NCBI GenBank assembly: GCA_008682415.1
Contig: VANK01000002.1
Coordinates: forward strand, 62,001 to 126,000
Source: Acidobacteria bacterium AB60
GTDB taxonomy: Bacteria; Acidobacteriota; Terriglobia; Terriglobales; Acidobacteriaceae
Direction of reading: 5' to 3'
Length of the DNA: 64,000 nucleotides
This document shows, piece by piece, positions 17,880 to 27,101 of this stretch. The translations under genes were made by a program, and so were the position numbers. Within the stretch, counting starts at the first letter, position 1. Each line of letters begins with the position of its first letter. The notes under the pieces are model-generated. The model had not been told where the DNA came from. It saw only the letters and a program-made list of their open reading frames with translations, and searched no databases.

Positions 17880-18667
17880 TAGTGCCAGGCGGCGTAGACG
17901 AGGATGGCGAGCGCCGCGCCCAGGATGACGTCTAGCGCGTAGTGATAGCGGCCGACGACGGCCGCAACGGCGATCCAAAATGCGATGAAGATGCCGATGT
18001 ATCCGGCTACGGGCAGGTAGTGGCGGAGCACGAGCGCCACGGCCAGCGCGGAGGCGACGTGCGCGCTGGGGAAGGATATGGCGTGGATGCTGCCGTGCTG
18101 GAGGATCCAGAGATTGAGGAGGCGGCTCTTGGAGCGGCGGGGGCCGGACTCGAGATCGCGGGGTGGAAGCGCGGGAAAGAAGGGCGTAAGGGCGTAGCAA
18201 ACGTAGGTGGGAACGAGGACCACGAACCAGAAGGTATCGGCGTACCGCTGAAGGCCGGCGCTGTAGAGGACGGCGAGGCCGAGGGGGACCAGAGGGTAGC
18301 AGAGGGCGTAGGCCCACTCGATGGAGAGGCGAATCCAGGTGGGCGTGCGGGACTGGCCGGCGAGGCGGAAGATGCGGCGGTCGGAGGCGAGGAGCCAGGC
18401 CTGGAAGCGGGTGTTGGGCGCGGTGAAGAACTGGCCGGTCTGCCAGTAAGGAATGAGGGTGAGGGGGGCGGGAAGCCAATCGCGGAGGATGGATTCCGTG
18501 GTGGGATCGAGAACGAACGCGGCGACGCGGACGAGCGCAATGGCGGCGACGGCGATGAGCGCGAGCAGGGTGACCGCGGTGCGCCGCCGGTCCGAGATGG
18601 GGAAGAGCCACGCGGCGAGCGCGAGGATGACGGCGAAGCCGGCCTGGATGATCTCAGCGAGACGCAT
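17819..18667 (-). CDS. PAP2-family membrane phosphatase
   Basis: The 282-aa integral membrane protein has about six hydrophobic helices and the PAP2 motifs PSAHVAS (C2, Ser-Ala-His) and GRYHYALDVILG (C3, Arg, His, Asp). It probably removes phosphate from a lipid phosphate such as phosphatidate or undecaprenyl diphosphate, or acts as an inositolphosphotransferase-like enzyme. I set the start at 18667 (MRLAEIIQAGFAV), the first Met before the first helix; the longer open frame upstream is antisense to PadR. It converges on the radical SAM gene. Confidence 0.85.
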   Translation of the reverse strand: MRLAEIIQAGFAVILALAAWLFPISDRRRTAVTLLALIAVAAIALVRVAAFVLDPTTESILRDWLPAPLTLIPYWQTGQFFTAPNTRFQAWLLASDRRIFRLAGQSRTPTWIRLSIEWAYALCYPLVPLGLAVLYSAGLQRYADTFWFVVLVPTYVCYALTPFFPALPPRDLESGPRRSKSRLLNLWILQHGSIHAISFPSAHVASALAVALVLRHYLPVAGYIGIFIAFWIAVAAVVGRYHYALDVILGAALAILVYAAWHYHLIPSTLFTAPAVTLVAHP

Positions 18668-18855
18668 TGGACTGCCTTGACACAGGAGGCGGGCGAAACA
18701 ATCCCCTCTCCACAGTATTGGACGCAGCGGACGGGGTGGTGAATGGAAGGTTAAGAGAACAGGGATGCGATGCCGCCTGGGCCGGCCTGCGCCGGCGCTC
18801 TCCTTGACGAGAAAGGAGAGAGCGGCGTACTCTCCTTTTCCAGATAGGAGAGGGC

Positions 18856-19197
18856 GTGACGAAGACCGTGGATTTGCCGCAGGGCACACTGGAGATGCTG
18901 ATCCTGAAGGCGGTGTCGCTGGGGCCACTGCATGGCTACGGCATTCTGCTGCGCATTCAGCAGATCTCGGGGGAACGTCTCGAGATCCTGCAGGGATCGT
19001 TCTACACCGCAATCTACCGGCTGGAGCGGCAGGGGTGGATCGAGGGGGAGTGGGGGGAATCGGACAACAATCGCCGGGCGCGTTTCTACTCGCTGACGGC
19101 AGCGGGCAAGCGCCATCTGAAGGCGGAGACGGCGAAGTGGGCGGACATGGCGGCGGTGGTGGCCGGCATTCTGAATGCGCGGGCGGATGAGATATGA
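18856..19197 (+). CDS. PadR-family transcriptional regulator
   Basis: The 113-aa protein is a minimal PadR winged helix: LPQGTLEMLILKAVSLGPLHGYGILLRIQQ, then LQGSFYTAIYRLERQGWI and RRARFYSLTAAGKRHL, with a short C-terminal dimerisation helix. It is coupled to the downstream permease through an ATGA overlap. PadR plus long permease is a pairing I know from Acidobacteria; the regulator presumably controls that permease. Confidence 0.93.
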   Translation: MTKTVDLPQGTLEMLILKAVSLGPLHGYGILLRIQQISGERLEILQGSFYTAIYRLERQGWIEGEWGESDNNRRARFYSLTAAGKRHLKAETAKWADMAAVVAGILNARADEI

Positions 19198-21884
19198 GCG
19201 TCCTGGGCGGGATGCGCAAACGCCTGCGGTCGTGGATGCCGCGCGCCGCGGCCGACGTGGACGAAGAGTTTCGTTCGACCCTGGAGGCGTATGCGCAGGA
19301 TCTGATGGGGCGGGGGATGCCCGCGGAGGAGGCGCGCCGCAAGGCCCGCATCGATCTCGGGCGGCCGGACGCTCAACATGAGAGATACCGCGATGCGCTT
19401 GGTTTGCGCCTTTTCGATGAGTTGAGCGGAGACTTTCGCTACGGCGTTCGCGCGATCCGCCGCAACCCGGGGTTCGCGGCGGTGGCGGTAGTCTCGCTGG
19501 CGCTTGGGATCGGGGCCACCACGGCCATGTTTTCACTGATCTACGCTGTCCTGCTGCATCCGTTTCCGTACGCCGGAGCGGACCGGATCATGAATCCGGT
19601 GATCGTGAACGAACAGCATCCGGATCAGCCGCAGTGGTTCCCGCTGACTGAGGCACAGTTCCAAGTGATGCGGCAGGCGGGACCCATCAATTCCCTGCTC
19701 GGGTTCAACAATTCGCACATGGAGATGACCGGGAGCGGACTGCCGGAGGCTGTGTTCGGCGTGTACCTGACCGAGAACGCGGGGAGTTTCTTTGGCGTGC
19801 GGCCGCTGCTGGGCCGCAACCTGGAGCCGTCGGATGGGGAGAACGGCGGCCATGCGGTGGTTGTGCTCAACTACCGCTTCTGGCAGCGCCGGTTCAGCGG
19901 CGACCCGCAGGTTGTGGGGCAAACGCTGGAGCTCGATCACGCCGCTTATACGGTGATCGGGGTGATGCCGCGAAGCTTCGCATTCAACAACACCACCGGG
20001 GTGGGCGACGTGTACCTGCCGAGCAGCCGGATGCGCGCGGTGGCCCGCGTTCCTTACATGGCCTATATACCGTGGATCAAGCTGAAGCGGGATGTGACTC
20101 TTGCGCAGGCTGACGCGGCGCTGGAGCCGCTGGTGCGGCAGTTTGCCAAGGAACATCCCGAGCGGTATCCGGATCACTGGCATCTTGCGCTGCAGCCTCT
20201 CGTGGTTCCCTACGAGCAGCAGACGGGGAAGGCTCTGATGCTTCTTCTGGCGGGCGTGGTGCTTCTGCTGATCATCGGGTGCGTCAACTGCTCGGTTCTT
20301 TTGCTGGCGCGCGGCAGCACCCGGCAGCAGGAGCTGGCGGTCCGGCTGGCGATCGGCGCGAGCCGCTGGCGCATCGTCCGTCAATTGCTGGTGGAATCGG
20401 TTGTGATCTCCTGCGCGGGCGCGCTGGTGGGGGTGGGGGCGTCGCACTGGCTGGCGAAGGTGCCGCTCCTGCTTTCGCCGGATTCGTTTCCGCCGGAGTC
20501 GGAGATCCGCGTGAACGCTCCCATGCTGGTGTTTTCGGTGGCGCTTGCGATCGCCTGCGGAGTCGTCTCCGGCCTGGCGCCGGCGCTGCGGCTTGCGTGG
20601 CGCGGCTCTGAGGGCGCGCTTTCTCCGCGGAGGGCCGGGGTGACGGCTTGGCACAGCACGCGCCGGTGGAGTGTTCTGATTGCCGCGCAGGTGGCGCTCA
20701 CGCTGGTTCTGATGGGCACGGCGGGAACCGCCATCCGCAGCTTTTTGCAGCTGACGCGCGAGCCGTTGGGCTACGATCCGGAAGACGTGATGAGCCTGGG
20801 GATCATGCTGCATGTGCATGATCCGGGGGAGTGGGGACGGCGCATTCAACTGCACGATGTGCGCGCGGCCTATATCGAGAAGATCCGAGCGAGTATCGCA
20901 TCCGTGCCCGGTGTGACGGAGGCGGCGGTGAGCACCGATGCGACCCCGCCGTACGCGGGCGCGGCGAGCACCTTCGAGTTGGACGGAGAACCCGCTCGCG
21001 AGCAGCCGCAGGCCCGGGTGCTGCTGACGGGACCGCAATACTTTGCCGCGCTTCGCATTCCGCTGATTGAGGGACGCATGTGGAGCGCGGATGAAAACGC
21101 GCGCGGCGATTTTGTGGCGGTTGTGAATCGAGCGTTCGCGGCGCGCTACCTTGCGCAAGGGAGCACGCTGGGACGGCGAGTGCGTGTTCCCGGGCTCACG
21201 ACGCAGAACCGCTTTGCTTCGGCATCGGCACAGAGCGCGGGCTGGCGGACGATACTCGGCGTGGTGGGAGACGCGCGCAATGATGGGCTGGATCGTCCGG
21301 CGGTCCCTGCCCTCTACGTTCCCTACACCGCCCTGATGCAGCCATACGAGCAGTTCCTCGTGCGTACGCAGGGCGATCCGCGCACCTATCTACATTCCAT
21401 TCGCGCGGCGATCGCCTCCGTGGCGGCCGATCAGGAGGTCTCGCGGGGAGCAGCGCCGTTGCGTGAGGACATCGAGCGCGATGCGCAGTACAGCCGGCAG
21501 CGCCTGTTTTCGATTCTCTTCGGTGCGTACTCGGCGATGGCGCTGGGGCTGGCCCTGGTGGGGATCTTCAGCGTGGTGGCGTACAGCGTGGCGCAGCGCA
21601 CAGTGGAGTTCGGGCTGCGCATGGCGCTGGGCGCACCGCGCCGGCATGTGTTGTGGATCGCGGGGCGCATCGCGCTGGCGAGCGCGGTGGCGGGGATTGC
21701 GCTCGGTCTGGGGTGCGACGGCTTTCTTGGCGCGGTCCTGGCGCACTGGATGCAGAACGCGTTTGCCGCAGACACGCTGCTGGCGGCCGCCGGGCTGCTG
21801 GCAATTTGCGCGCTGACGGCTTGCCTGTTGCCCGCACGCCATGCCATTGCGGTGCAGCCCGCCGAGGCTCTCCGCAACGAGTAG
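19194..21884 (+). CDS. FtsX/MacB-type ABC permease (ADOP type)
   Basis: The 896-aa membrane protein has an N-terminal prefix of about 75 residues (DVDEEFRSTLEAYAQDLMGRGMPAEEARRKA), then FRYGVRAIRRNPGFAAVAVVSLALGIGATTAMFSL at the first helix, a MacB-like periplasmic domain, three central helices, a second periplasmic domain and a C-terminal FtsX domain with FGLRMALGAPRRHVL. This is the acidobacterial duplicated-permease architecture. No ATPase gene is adjacent, as is usual for the group. Substrate is unknown. Confidence 0.93.
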   Translation: MSVLGGMRKRLRSWMPRAAADVDEEFRSTLEAYAQDLMGRGMPAEEARRKARIDLGRPDAQHERYRDALGLRLFDELSGDFRYGVRAIRRNPGFAAVAVVSLALGIGATTAMFSLIYAVLLHPFPYAGADRIMNPVIVNEQHPDQPQWFPLTEAQFQVMRQAGPINSLLGFNNSHMEMTGSGLPEAVFGVYLTENAGSFFGVRPLLGRNLEPSDGENGGHAVVVLNYRFWQRRFSGDPQVVGQTLELDHAAYTVIGVMPRSFAFNNTTGVGDVYLPSSRMRAVARVPYMAYIPWIKLKRDVTLAQADAALEPLVRQFAKEHPERYPDHWHLALQPLVVPYEQQTGKALMLLLAGVVLLLIIGCVNCSVLLLARGSTRQQELAVRLAIGASRWRIVRQLLVESVVISCAGALVGVGASHWLAKVPLLLSPDSFPPESEIRVNAPMLVFSVALAIACGVVSGLAPALRLAWRGSEGALSPRRAGVTAWHSTRRWSVLIAAQVALTLVLMGTAGTAIRSFLQLTREPLGYDPEDVMSLGIMLHVHDPGEWGRRIQLHDVRAAYIEKIRASIASVPGVTEAAVSTDATPPYAGAASTFELDGEPAREQPQARVLLTGPQYFAALRIPLIEGRMWSADENARGDFVAVVNRAFAARYLAQGSTLGRRVRVPGLTTQNRFASASAQSAGWRTILGVVGDARNDGLDRPAVPALYVPYTALMQPYEQFLVRTQGDPRTYLHSIRAAIASVAADQEVSRGAAPLREDIERDAQYSRQRLFSILFGAYSAMALGLALVGIFSVVAYSVAQRTVEFGLRMALGAPRRHVLWIAGRIALASAVAGIALGLGCDGFLGAVLAHWMQNAFAADTLLAAAGLLAICALTACLLPARHAIAVQPAEALRNE

Positions 21885-21901
21885 ACGGAAACAATTCGCG
21901 G

Positions 21902-22846
21902 TCAGGATGCGGGGCGGCAGGAGTTGGCGGGGAGATTGGCGAAGTCTGGGACGCGGATGCGGAGGGCCTGATCGGGGGTGACGCGGATGTTGCCGGCGAC
22001 CATCTGGCACCAGTAGCGGCGCAGGTAAAAGTCGAAGGGATCGGCAGGGGTGGAGTCGATCATCATCAGGTCGGCGTTGTCCATCTCTTCGCGGCCGTAG
22101 CGGATGGAGCCGCCGCGGATGGCGATGTAGTTGCGGGCGTGCGTGTCTGCGGATGGAGGAAGGCCTTTGCCGAAGGTGAGGAGGATGGCGGCGCCGGAGA
22201 CCTGAACGCCGGTGATCTGGCCGCGGACCTGGGGCGGGGGGAACGCGGTTTGCGGATCGATGAGGAAGGCGTCGCCATCGACGGACATGCCCTTGAGGCC
22301 TTTCTGGCTGACGAGATCCTCCATGGTGATGCCGAAGGTGTCGAGGAGGCCTTTGACAGGAAGGTGCGCGGCCTTGACCTGGCGGAGATCGATGCGAATG
22401 CGGTTGTCGCGGGTGAGGCCGAGCGCGGCGGCGGCGTGGAACGGAAGGGGGATGCCCTTCTTCATGGTTCCGTCGATGACGAGCTGATTGCCGGCGGTGG
22501 CGATGCGCACGCTCTTGATTTGCGCGCGCGGCGAACTGAGGAGCCAGGAGTTCATGAGTGCCGCGAGCTGCGCGGTGGTCATGCGGATCTGGGCCGCATC
22601 GGTAGCGATGACGAAGGAATCGGGTTCATTGAAGCTGGGAACGGCGTGGCCTTGCGTGGGTACGAGCGAGCCGCTGAGGCGGATGACATTGATGCTGAGA
22701 TCGGGCGAGTAGCGGAAGAGGACGTTAGCAACGTCGACGTGCGGGACGTTCTGCGGATGTACGGCGGCCTGCTGGCGCGGGGTTTGCGCGAGGGCTGGAG
22801 TGAGAAGAAGGAGAACGATGCTGCGTGTCGCGCGGAGTAGAGGCAT
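21902..22846 (-). CDS. Hypothetical secreted protein
   Basis: The 314-aa product starts MPLLRATRSIVLLLLTPALAQ, a signal peptide, which is why I prefer the ATG at 22846 over 22969. The mature part alternates strands (SINVIRLSGSLVP, NQLVIDGTMKKGIPL, NRIRIDLRQVKAAHLPVKGLLD, GQITGVQVSGAAILLTFG), a layout that recalls LmeA/DUF2993 lipid-binding proteins, but I am not confident of that family. It converges on the permease gene with a 17-bp gap. Confidence 0.75.
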   Translation of the reverse strand: MPLLRATRSIVLLLLTPALAQTPRQQAAVHPQNVPHVDVANVLFRYSPDLSINVIRLSGSLVPTQGHAVPSFNEPDSFVIATDAAQIRMTTAQLAALMNSWLLSSPRAQIKSVRIATAGNQLVIDGTMKKGIPLPFHAAAALGLTRDNRIRIDLRQVKAAHLPVKGLLDTFGITMEDLVSQKGLKGMSVDGDAFLIDPQTAFPPPQVRGQITGVQVSGAAILLTFGKGLPPSADTHARNYIAIRGGSIRYGREEMDNADLMMIDSTPADPFDFYLRRYWCQMVAGNIRVTPDQALRIRVPDFANLPANSCRPAS

Positions 22847-23195
22847 GCCGGGTTTCAAGAGGTTCCGATCCTGAAGAGTTGGAGGAGATTCCTTCGTCCG
22901 GGGTTGGCAGTGCGAGGTTTTGCGCGGGGGTTGCAGCGGATCGGAAAAAAGCGGGCGGGAATATCCCACGGTTGGGGAAGGGGCGGCAACGGAGGAGGAA
23001 TTTTCCGGGGAAGCGGATCATGGTCTTCTCTTAGACAAGCAAAGCCATTCAGAACAGGTTCGGGGCGCCACCTGCCGCTAAGACATGAGGGCAGTGAAGT
23101 TAGGCGAGTCTGGCTGGGGAGTGCGCGGGCCGCGGCGGAACTTCCGTGGCGGAGATGGGTTTCTATCAATGTAGTTGGCAAGACCGGAGGTCGTG
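22847..23195. other. Intergenic gap, no feature recognised
   Basis: The segment separates two diverging genes and presumably contains both promoters. I see no convincing hairpin, repeat or near-consensus promoter in it. Confidence 0.5.
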
Positions 23196-23408
23196 ATGAG
23201 CATTGAAGGAAGCACATTTTGCGATGTATGCGGAGGGGCGATCTCGCGCGACGATCTGACCGCTGTGAAGATGGAGCGGGAGGGTCACATGGTTCTGTTC
23301 CATTTCCACAACCGGCATGAGGCAGATTGTCTGGGGCAGAAGCTGATGGAGCTGGATGAGAAGTACGCCAACGCGGCGCAGGGCGCCAGCGAGTCGATGG
23401 CGGCATAA
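23196..23408 (+). CDS. Small CxxC protein, hypothetical
   Basis: The 70-aa protein has a CDVCGG motif at residues 8-13 and a FHFHNRHEADCLGQKLMELDEK stretch with three His and a Cys, so it may bind zinc as a small ribbon. It is not a known family to me. The ATG at 23196 is preceded by GGAGGTCG, which acts as a ribosome site; the in-frame ATG at 23175 is less likely. Confidence 0.7.
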   Translation: MSIEGSTFCDVCGGAISRDDLTAVKMEREGHMVLFHFHNRHEADCLGQKLMELDEKYANAAQGASESMAA

Positions 23409-23783
23409 AGATCAGGAAACCGTCCGCTGCGCGGGCGCGTTTCGGATAACGGCGCAGCAAGCAGCGTCGTGGAACCCGGGTCCCAAACGGTTGGGACCTG
23501 GGAACCCAATCAAAAGCATGAAACAGCGCAGCTCCTGCGCTGACCTCCCGGCGACAATTCAGCTGATACAAGCGCCGATGCAACGGGGGCTGCTCTTTCG
23601 GGCGCACGTTTTCGCTTTGCTCAAGACACCCGCAGTCATGGATGGCGCTTTGCGGTACGCGCAACTTCAAGTACAACTGCGGATCCCTCCGCTACGCTGC
23701 GGGATGACACCTCTTTGGAGGAACGGGCTTGGGGATGCGGAAGGAAGCTGCGCTCGGAGACAACCACGGATTCTTCGCTGCGC
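23409..23783. other. Gap with a perfect hairpin and a REP-like unit
   Basis: A perfect stem GGTCCCAA-ACGG-TTGGGACC lies at 23479-23498 without a T-run. At 23681-23709 there is a REP-like unit, GGATCCCTCCGC...TGCGGGATGACA, which is the reverse-complement relative of the 57-bp array unit near 13.6-14.0 kb. No gene is supported in this gap. Confidence 0.7.
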
Positions 23784-24836
23784 TCAGAAGAGGCCGGGCT
23801 GGCGGCCGGGCATGCTGATGCCGAAGTGTTCGTAGGCGAGGCGTGTGGCGACGCGCCCGCGCGGGGTGCGGTCGAGGAAGCCGATCTGGATGAGGAAGGG
23901 CTCGTAGACCTCTTCGAGGGCGTCTTCTTCTTCGGCGAGGGTGGCGGCGAGGGTGCCGAGGCCGACGGGTCCGCCGTCGTATTTCTGCATGATGGTGAGG
24001 AGGAGGCGGCGATCGACTTCGTCGAAGCCGTGGGCGTCGACCTCGAGCATGGTGAGGGCGGCGTTGGCGATGGGGCGGTCGATGGAGCCGGTGCCGCGGA
24101 CCTGGGCGTAGTCGCGGACGCGGCGGAGGAGGCGGTTGGCGATGCGGGGGGTGCCGCGGGAGCGGAGGGCGATTTCCGCGGCGCCGTCGGGGTCGATGGG
24201 GACGCCGAGGACTTCAGCGGAGCGCTGGACGATGATGCGGAGGTCGTCTTCGGTGTAGAACTCGAGGCGCAGGAGGATGCCGAAGCGGGAGCGGAGGGGC
24301 GAGGAGAGCAGGCCGGGGCGGGTGGTGGCGCCGATGAAGGTGAAGGGGCGGATGTCCATCACGTGGGTGCGGGCAGCGGGGCCCTGGCCGATGATGATGT
24401 CGAGCTTGTAATCCTCGAGGGCGGTGTAGAGCTTCTCTTCGAGGACGGGCTGCATGCGGTGGATCTCGTCGAGGAAGAGGACCTGGCGCTCGCGGAGGTT
24501 GGTGAGGATGGCGGTGAGGTCGCCCTGGATCTGGAGGGCGGGGCCGGAGGTCTGCTGGAAGGCGACATCGAGCTCGTTGGCAATGATGGTGGCGAGGGTG
24601 GTCTTGCCGAGGCCGGGGGGGCCGAAGAGGAGGACGTGGTCGAGGGCTTCGCCGCGGGATTTGGCGGCTTCGAGGGCGATGGCGAGCTGCTCCTTGGCTT
24701 TGGGCTGTCCGATGAACTCGCGGAGCCAGCGGGGGCGCAGCTTGAGCTCGAAGTTCTGCTCTTCCTCGGCGCGGGAGGCGCTGACGAGGCGGTCGGGGGC
24801 GTTGTCGCGGATGGCCACTGAGGAGAAGTTTAGCAA
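23784..24836 (-). CDS. ruvB: Holliday junction branch-migration ATPase RuvB
   Basis: Motor of the RuvAB complex in recombination and fork repair. The 350-aa AAA+ protein has Walker A GPPGLGKT at residues 72-79, Walker B FLDEIH at 121-126, the sensor [18 protein letters not shown] and the C-terminal winged-helix [10 protein letters not shown] region. Length is typical. RuvA and RuvC are not in the window. The exact start is uncertain within about 25 residues because the N-terminal segment before the [11 protein letters not shown] motif is variable. Confidence 0.96.
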   Translation of the reverse strand: MLNFSSVAIRDNAPDRLVSASRAEEEQNFELKLRPRWLREFIGQPKAKEQLAIALEAAKSRGEALDHVLLFGPPGLGKTTLATIIANELDVAFQQTSGPALQIQGDLTAILTNLRERQVLFLDEIHRMQPVLEEKLYTALEDYKLDIIIGQGPAARTHVMDIRPFTFIGATTRPGLLSSPLRSRFGILLRLEFYTEDDLRIIVQRSAEVLGVPIDPDGAAEIALRSRGTPRIANRLLRRVRDYAQVRGTGSIDRPIANAALTMLEVDAHGFDEVDRRLLLTIMQKYDGGPVGLGTLAATLAEEEDALEEVYEPFLIQIGFLDRTPRGRVATRLAYEHFGISMPGRQPGLF

Positions 24837-25206
24837 GGCGCCGGGTGAGCGCGGCGTCCTGAGCCGCCTGATGAACGGAAACTGAGGGACCGATACCCGA
24901 CATCAACAAGGGATAAAAGGGCCTGCAGGCTGGAAACTGGCGTAGCCAGAGGGGAAAACTGCGCGTATACGGGAGTGCACACTCCCCGGACAAGTTCTTC
25001 GATTGACGGCCGTTAAGTAATGTTTCTGCGGGGTTCGAGCCTATTTGATCTATGGCAAGTTACTTGCAAAGTAGGAAGTACCAATCGGGGATAGAAACGC
25101 GCGGAGGGGGCCCGGAGTGTGGCGCGCCTGACCGCGCGATAGATTATTCGCCCCAACCGAAACGCCCGTTTACTGACGGAGCGGGGCACGATAAAGGAGC
25201 TTTTCG
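24837..25206. other. Leader region upstream of the Ig-like lipoprotein gene
   Basis: The gap contains a short dyad GGGAGTG-CA-CACTCCC at 24971-24986 that could be an operator. A TTGACG hexamer is at about 25002 but has no good -10 at standard spacing. No open frame here is convincing. Confidence 0.5.
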
Positions 25207-26877
25207 ATGGTCAACGTTGTGGGTCCGGACCGTAACGGGTTGCGTGCGATCGCGCTATGTGCGCTGGCGCTTTGTGTACTGGGATTCCTGCTGGGGTGTT
25301 CGGCATCGCAGGTGGACACGCTGGCGGTTTCCCCGACGACGCAATCGCTTGCGGTGGGACAGACGGCGCAGTTTTCCGCGACGGGGACTATCGGCCACGG
25401 GCAACATCCCTCGAGTAATCAGAATGTCACCAGCGCGGTGAGCTGGACATCGAGCGCGCCGGCGGTGGCAACGATCAGCGCGAGCGGCATGGCGACAGCG
25501 GTCTCGCCGGGGACGACAACGATCACGGCGAGCATGGCAGGATTCGGCGGAACGATCTCAACGACGGCCACGGTGACGGTAACGGGCACGACGGGCAGCG
25601 CCGGCGGAAACATCGTTTCGGTGGCGGTGATTCCGGGATCGCAATCGGTTGCAGCGCCGAATCAGACGACGCAGTTTATCGCCGTGGGGACCAACTCCGC
25701 AGGTGGCACGGTAAATGTGACGAACCAGGTGGCGTGGACCTCGAGCAGCACACAGATTGCGACCATCGGAGCATCAACAGGATTGGCCACCTCGGTGAGC
25801 AAGGGCTCTACGACGATCTCCGCCATCTTCGTCAATAGCGACAAGACGGTGGCAACCGGTACGGCGACCTTCACCGTATCCGGCGGTGCGGCGGAGCAGA
25901 TTACGGCGCTCACGGTGAATCCCAACGCGGAGACGCTGTCGGCGAGCCAGCAGGGGCAGCTGATTGCGATTGGAACCGCGGGCAGCACCGGACTGCAGGA
26001 GGATGTGACCAGTTCCCCGCAGACGACGTGGAGTTCCAGCATTCCGTCGGTGGCGAGTGTGAGCAGTTCGGGCCAAGTGACGGGAGTGAGCCCGGGCAGT
26101 TCGTTGATCACGGCAGAGTGGAAGAACACGGATGGCAGCGTGGTATCAGCAACTGCGACGGTGACCGTGAGCGCTACCACCGCACCGGAACCGCTGCTGT
26201 CTCTCACGATCATTCCCAGCACGATCACGGTGGGCAATCTACAGGGCACTGGCAACTTCATGGCGATCGGAACATTTTCGACGGCGCCGACGGTGCGGGA
26301 TCTCACGAACTCGGTGAAGTGGATTTCCTCAGCGCCGAATGTGTTCCCGGTGAACACGAACGGAAGTGGCACCAACCAGGGAGCGCCCGGCGGAATTGTG
26401 ACGGCCTACGGAAACGGCGGAGCGGTGATTATCGCCGAAGCGACGGATCCGACGACAGGATCAATTCAGACCGCGACGGCCACATTCAATTGCCCGCTGG
26501 TTTTGCCGAATCCGCCGACCACGGCGGGGTCCTGCTTCCCGGGATCGCAGGCCTCGGCTCTGCTGTCGACGGTGACGGTGTACAACGAAGGCCTGAACAC
26601 AACGAACTGGCTGGTAACCGCTCCGTCTGCGACGGGCACGCAGGACGTGCTGCATTGCGGGCCGGGATGGACGGGAGCGGGTGGGTCGGTGTGCGTGGCG
26701 ACTTATCCGATCGGGACAACGCTGACGTTGACGGCTCCGGCGCAATCGGGGGTGTCGTTCGGCGGGTGGTCAGACAACTGCACGCCCAGCCCCAACCCAG
26801 CATCGCAGGCAGGACCAAACCAGTGCACGATGATCTTGACCGACACCAATGTGACGGTGGGGGCAATTTTCAACTAG
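25207..26877 (+). CDS. Lipoprotein with bacterial Ig-like (BIG2) repeats
   Basis: The 556-aa protein has a lipobox FLLGC with Cys31 after a hydrophobic core, so it is probably lipid-anchored. It then has about four BIG2 repeats (about residues 35-120, 130-215, 220-315 and 320-420), each with the ATxxGxxTAVSPGxxTITA pattern, and ends in a region like the divergent InlB B-repeat (LTLTAPAQSGVSFGGWSDNC...VTVGAIFN). It is a likely surface or adhesion protein. Shine-Dalgarno AAAGGAGC precedes the ATG, and a terminator follows. Confidence 0.88.
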   Translation: MVNVVGPDRNGLRAIALCALALCVLGFLLGCSASQVDTLAVSPTTQSLAVGQTAQFSATGTIGHGQHPSSNQNVTSAVSWTSSAPAVATISASGMATAVSPGTTTITASMAGFGGTISTTATVTVTGTTGSAGGNIVSVAVIPGSQSVAAPNQTTQFIAVGTNSAGGTVNVTNQVAWTSSSTQIATIGASTGLATSVSKGSTTISAIFVNSDKTVATGTATFTVSGGAAEQITALTVNPNAETLSASQQGQLIAIGTAGSTGLQEDVTSSPQTTWSSSIPSVASVSSSGQVTGVSPGSSLITAEWKNTDGSVVSATATVTVSATTAPEPLLSLTIIPSTITVGNLQGTGNFMAIGTFSTAPTVRDLTNSVKWISSAPNVFPVNTNGSGTNQGAPGGIVTAYGNGGAVIIAEATDPTTGSIQTATATFNCPLVLPNPPTTAGSCFPGSQASALLSTVTVYNEGLNTTNWLVTAPSATGTQDVLHCGPGWTGAGGSVCVATYPIGTTLTLTAPAQSGVSFGGWSDNCTPSPNPASQAGPNQCTMILTDTNVTVGAIFN

Positions 26878-26913
26878 AGCTACACTAGACGGGCATACAT
26901 TAGGGGGGAACGG

Positions 26914-26946
26914 GAGCCGCTCGCAGGGGAGCGGCTCTCGTTTTTA
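26914..26946 (+). terminator. Rho-independent terminator
   Basis: GAGCCGCTC at 26914-26922 pairs with GAGCGGCTC at 26930-26938, followed by TCGTTTTT. It lies 37 bp after the Ig-like lipoprotein stop. Confidence 0.88.
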
Positions 26947-27101
26947 CGCGGGATCAAGAGATCGAATCCGATGTAAGACTGATGAGTCCCGCCACCAGCT
27001 TGTAATGGAGTCCGTGGAACGGAATCGCGGCGAGGCTGACGGTGAGCAACACGAGAGCGGCGTCGAGTCACAGCTCAGTCAATTCTCGCATCCTGTTTCC
27101 T

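Noticed and set aside
18668-19351. Long N-terminal extension of the PAP2 gene
   Set aside because: The extension lies antisense to the PadR gene and the start of the permease and lacks membrane character.
25025-25050. tRNA-like T-loop GGTTCGAGCC
   Set aside because: No acceptor, D or anticodon stem can be paired around it.
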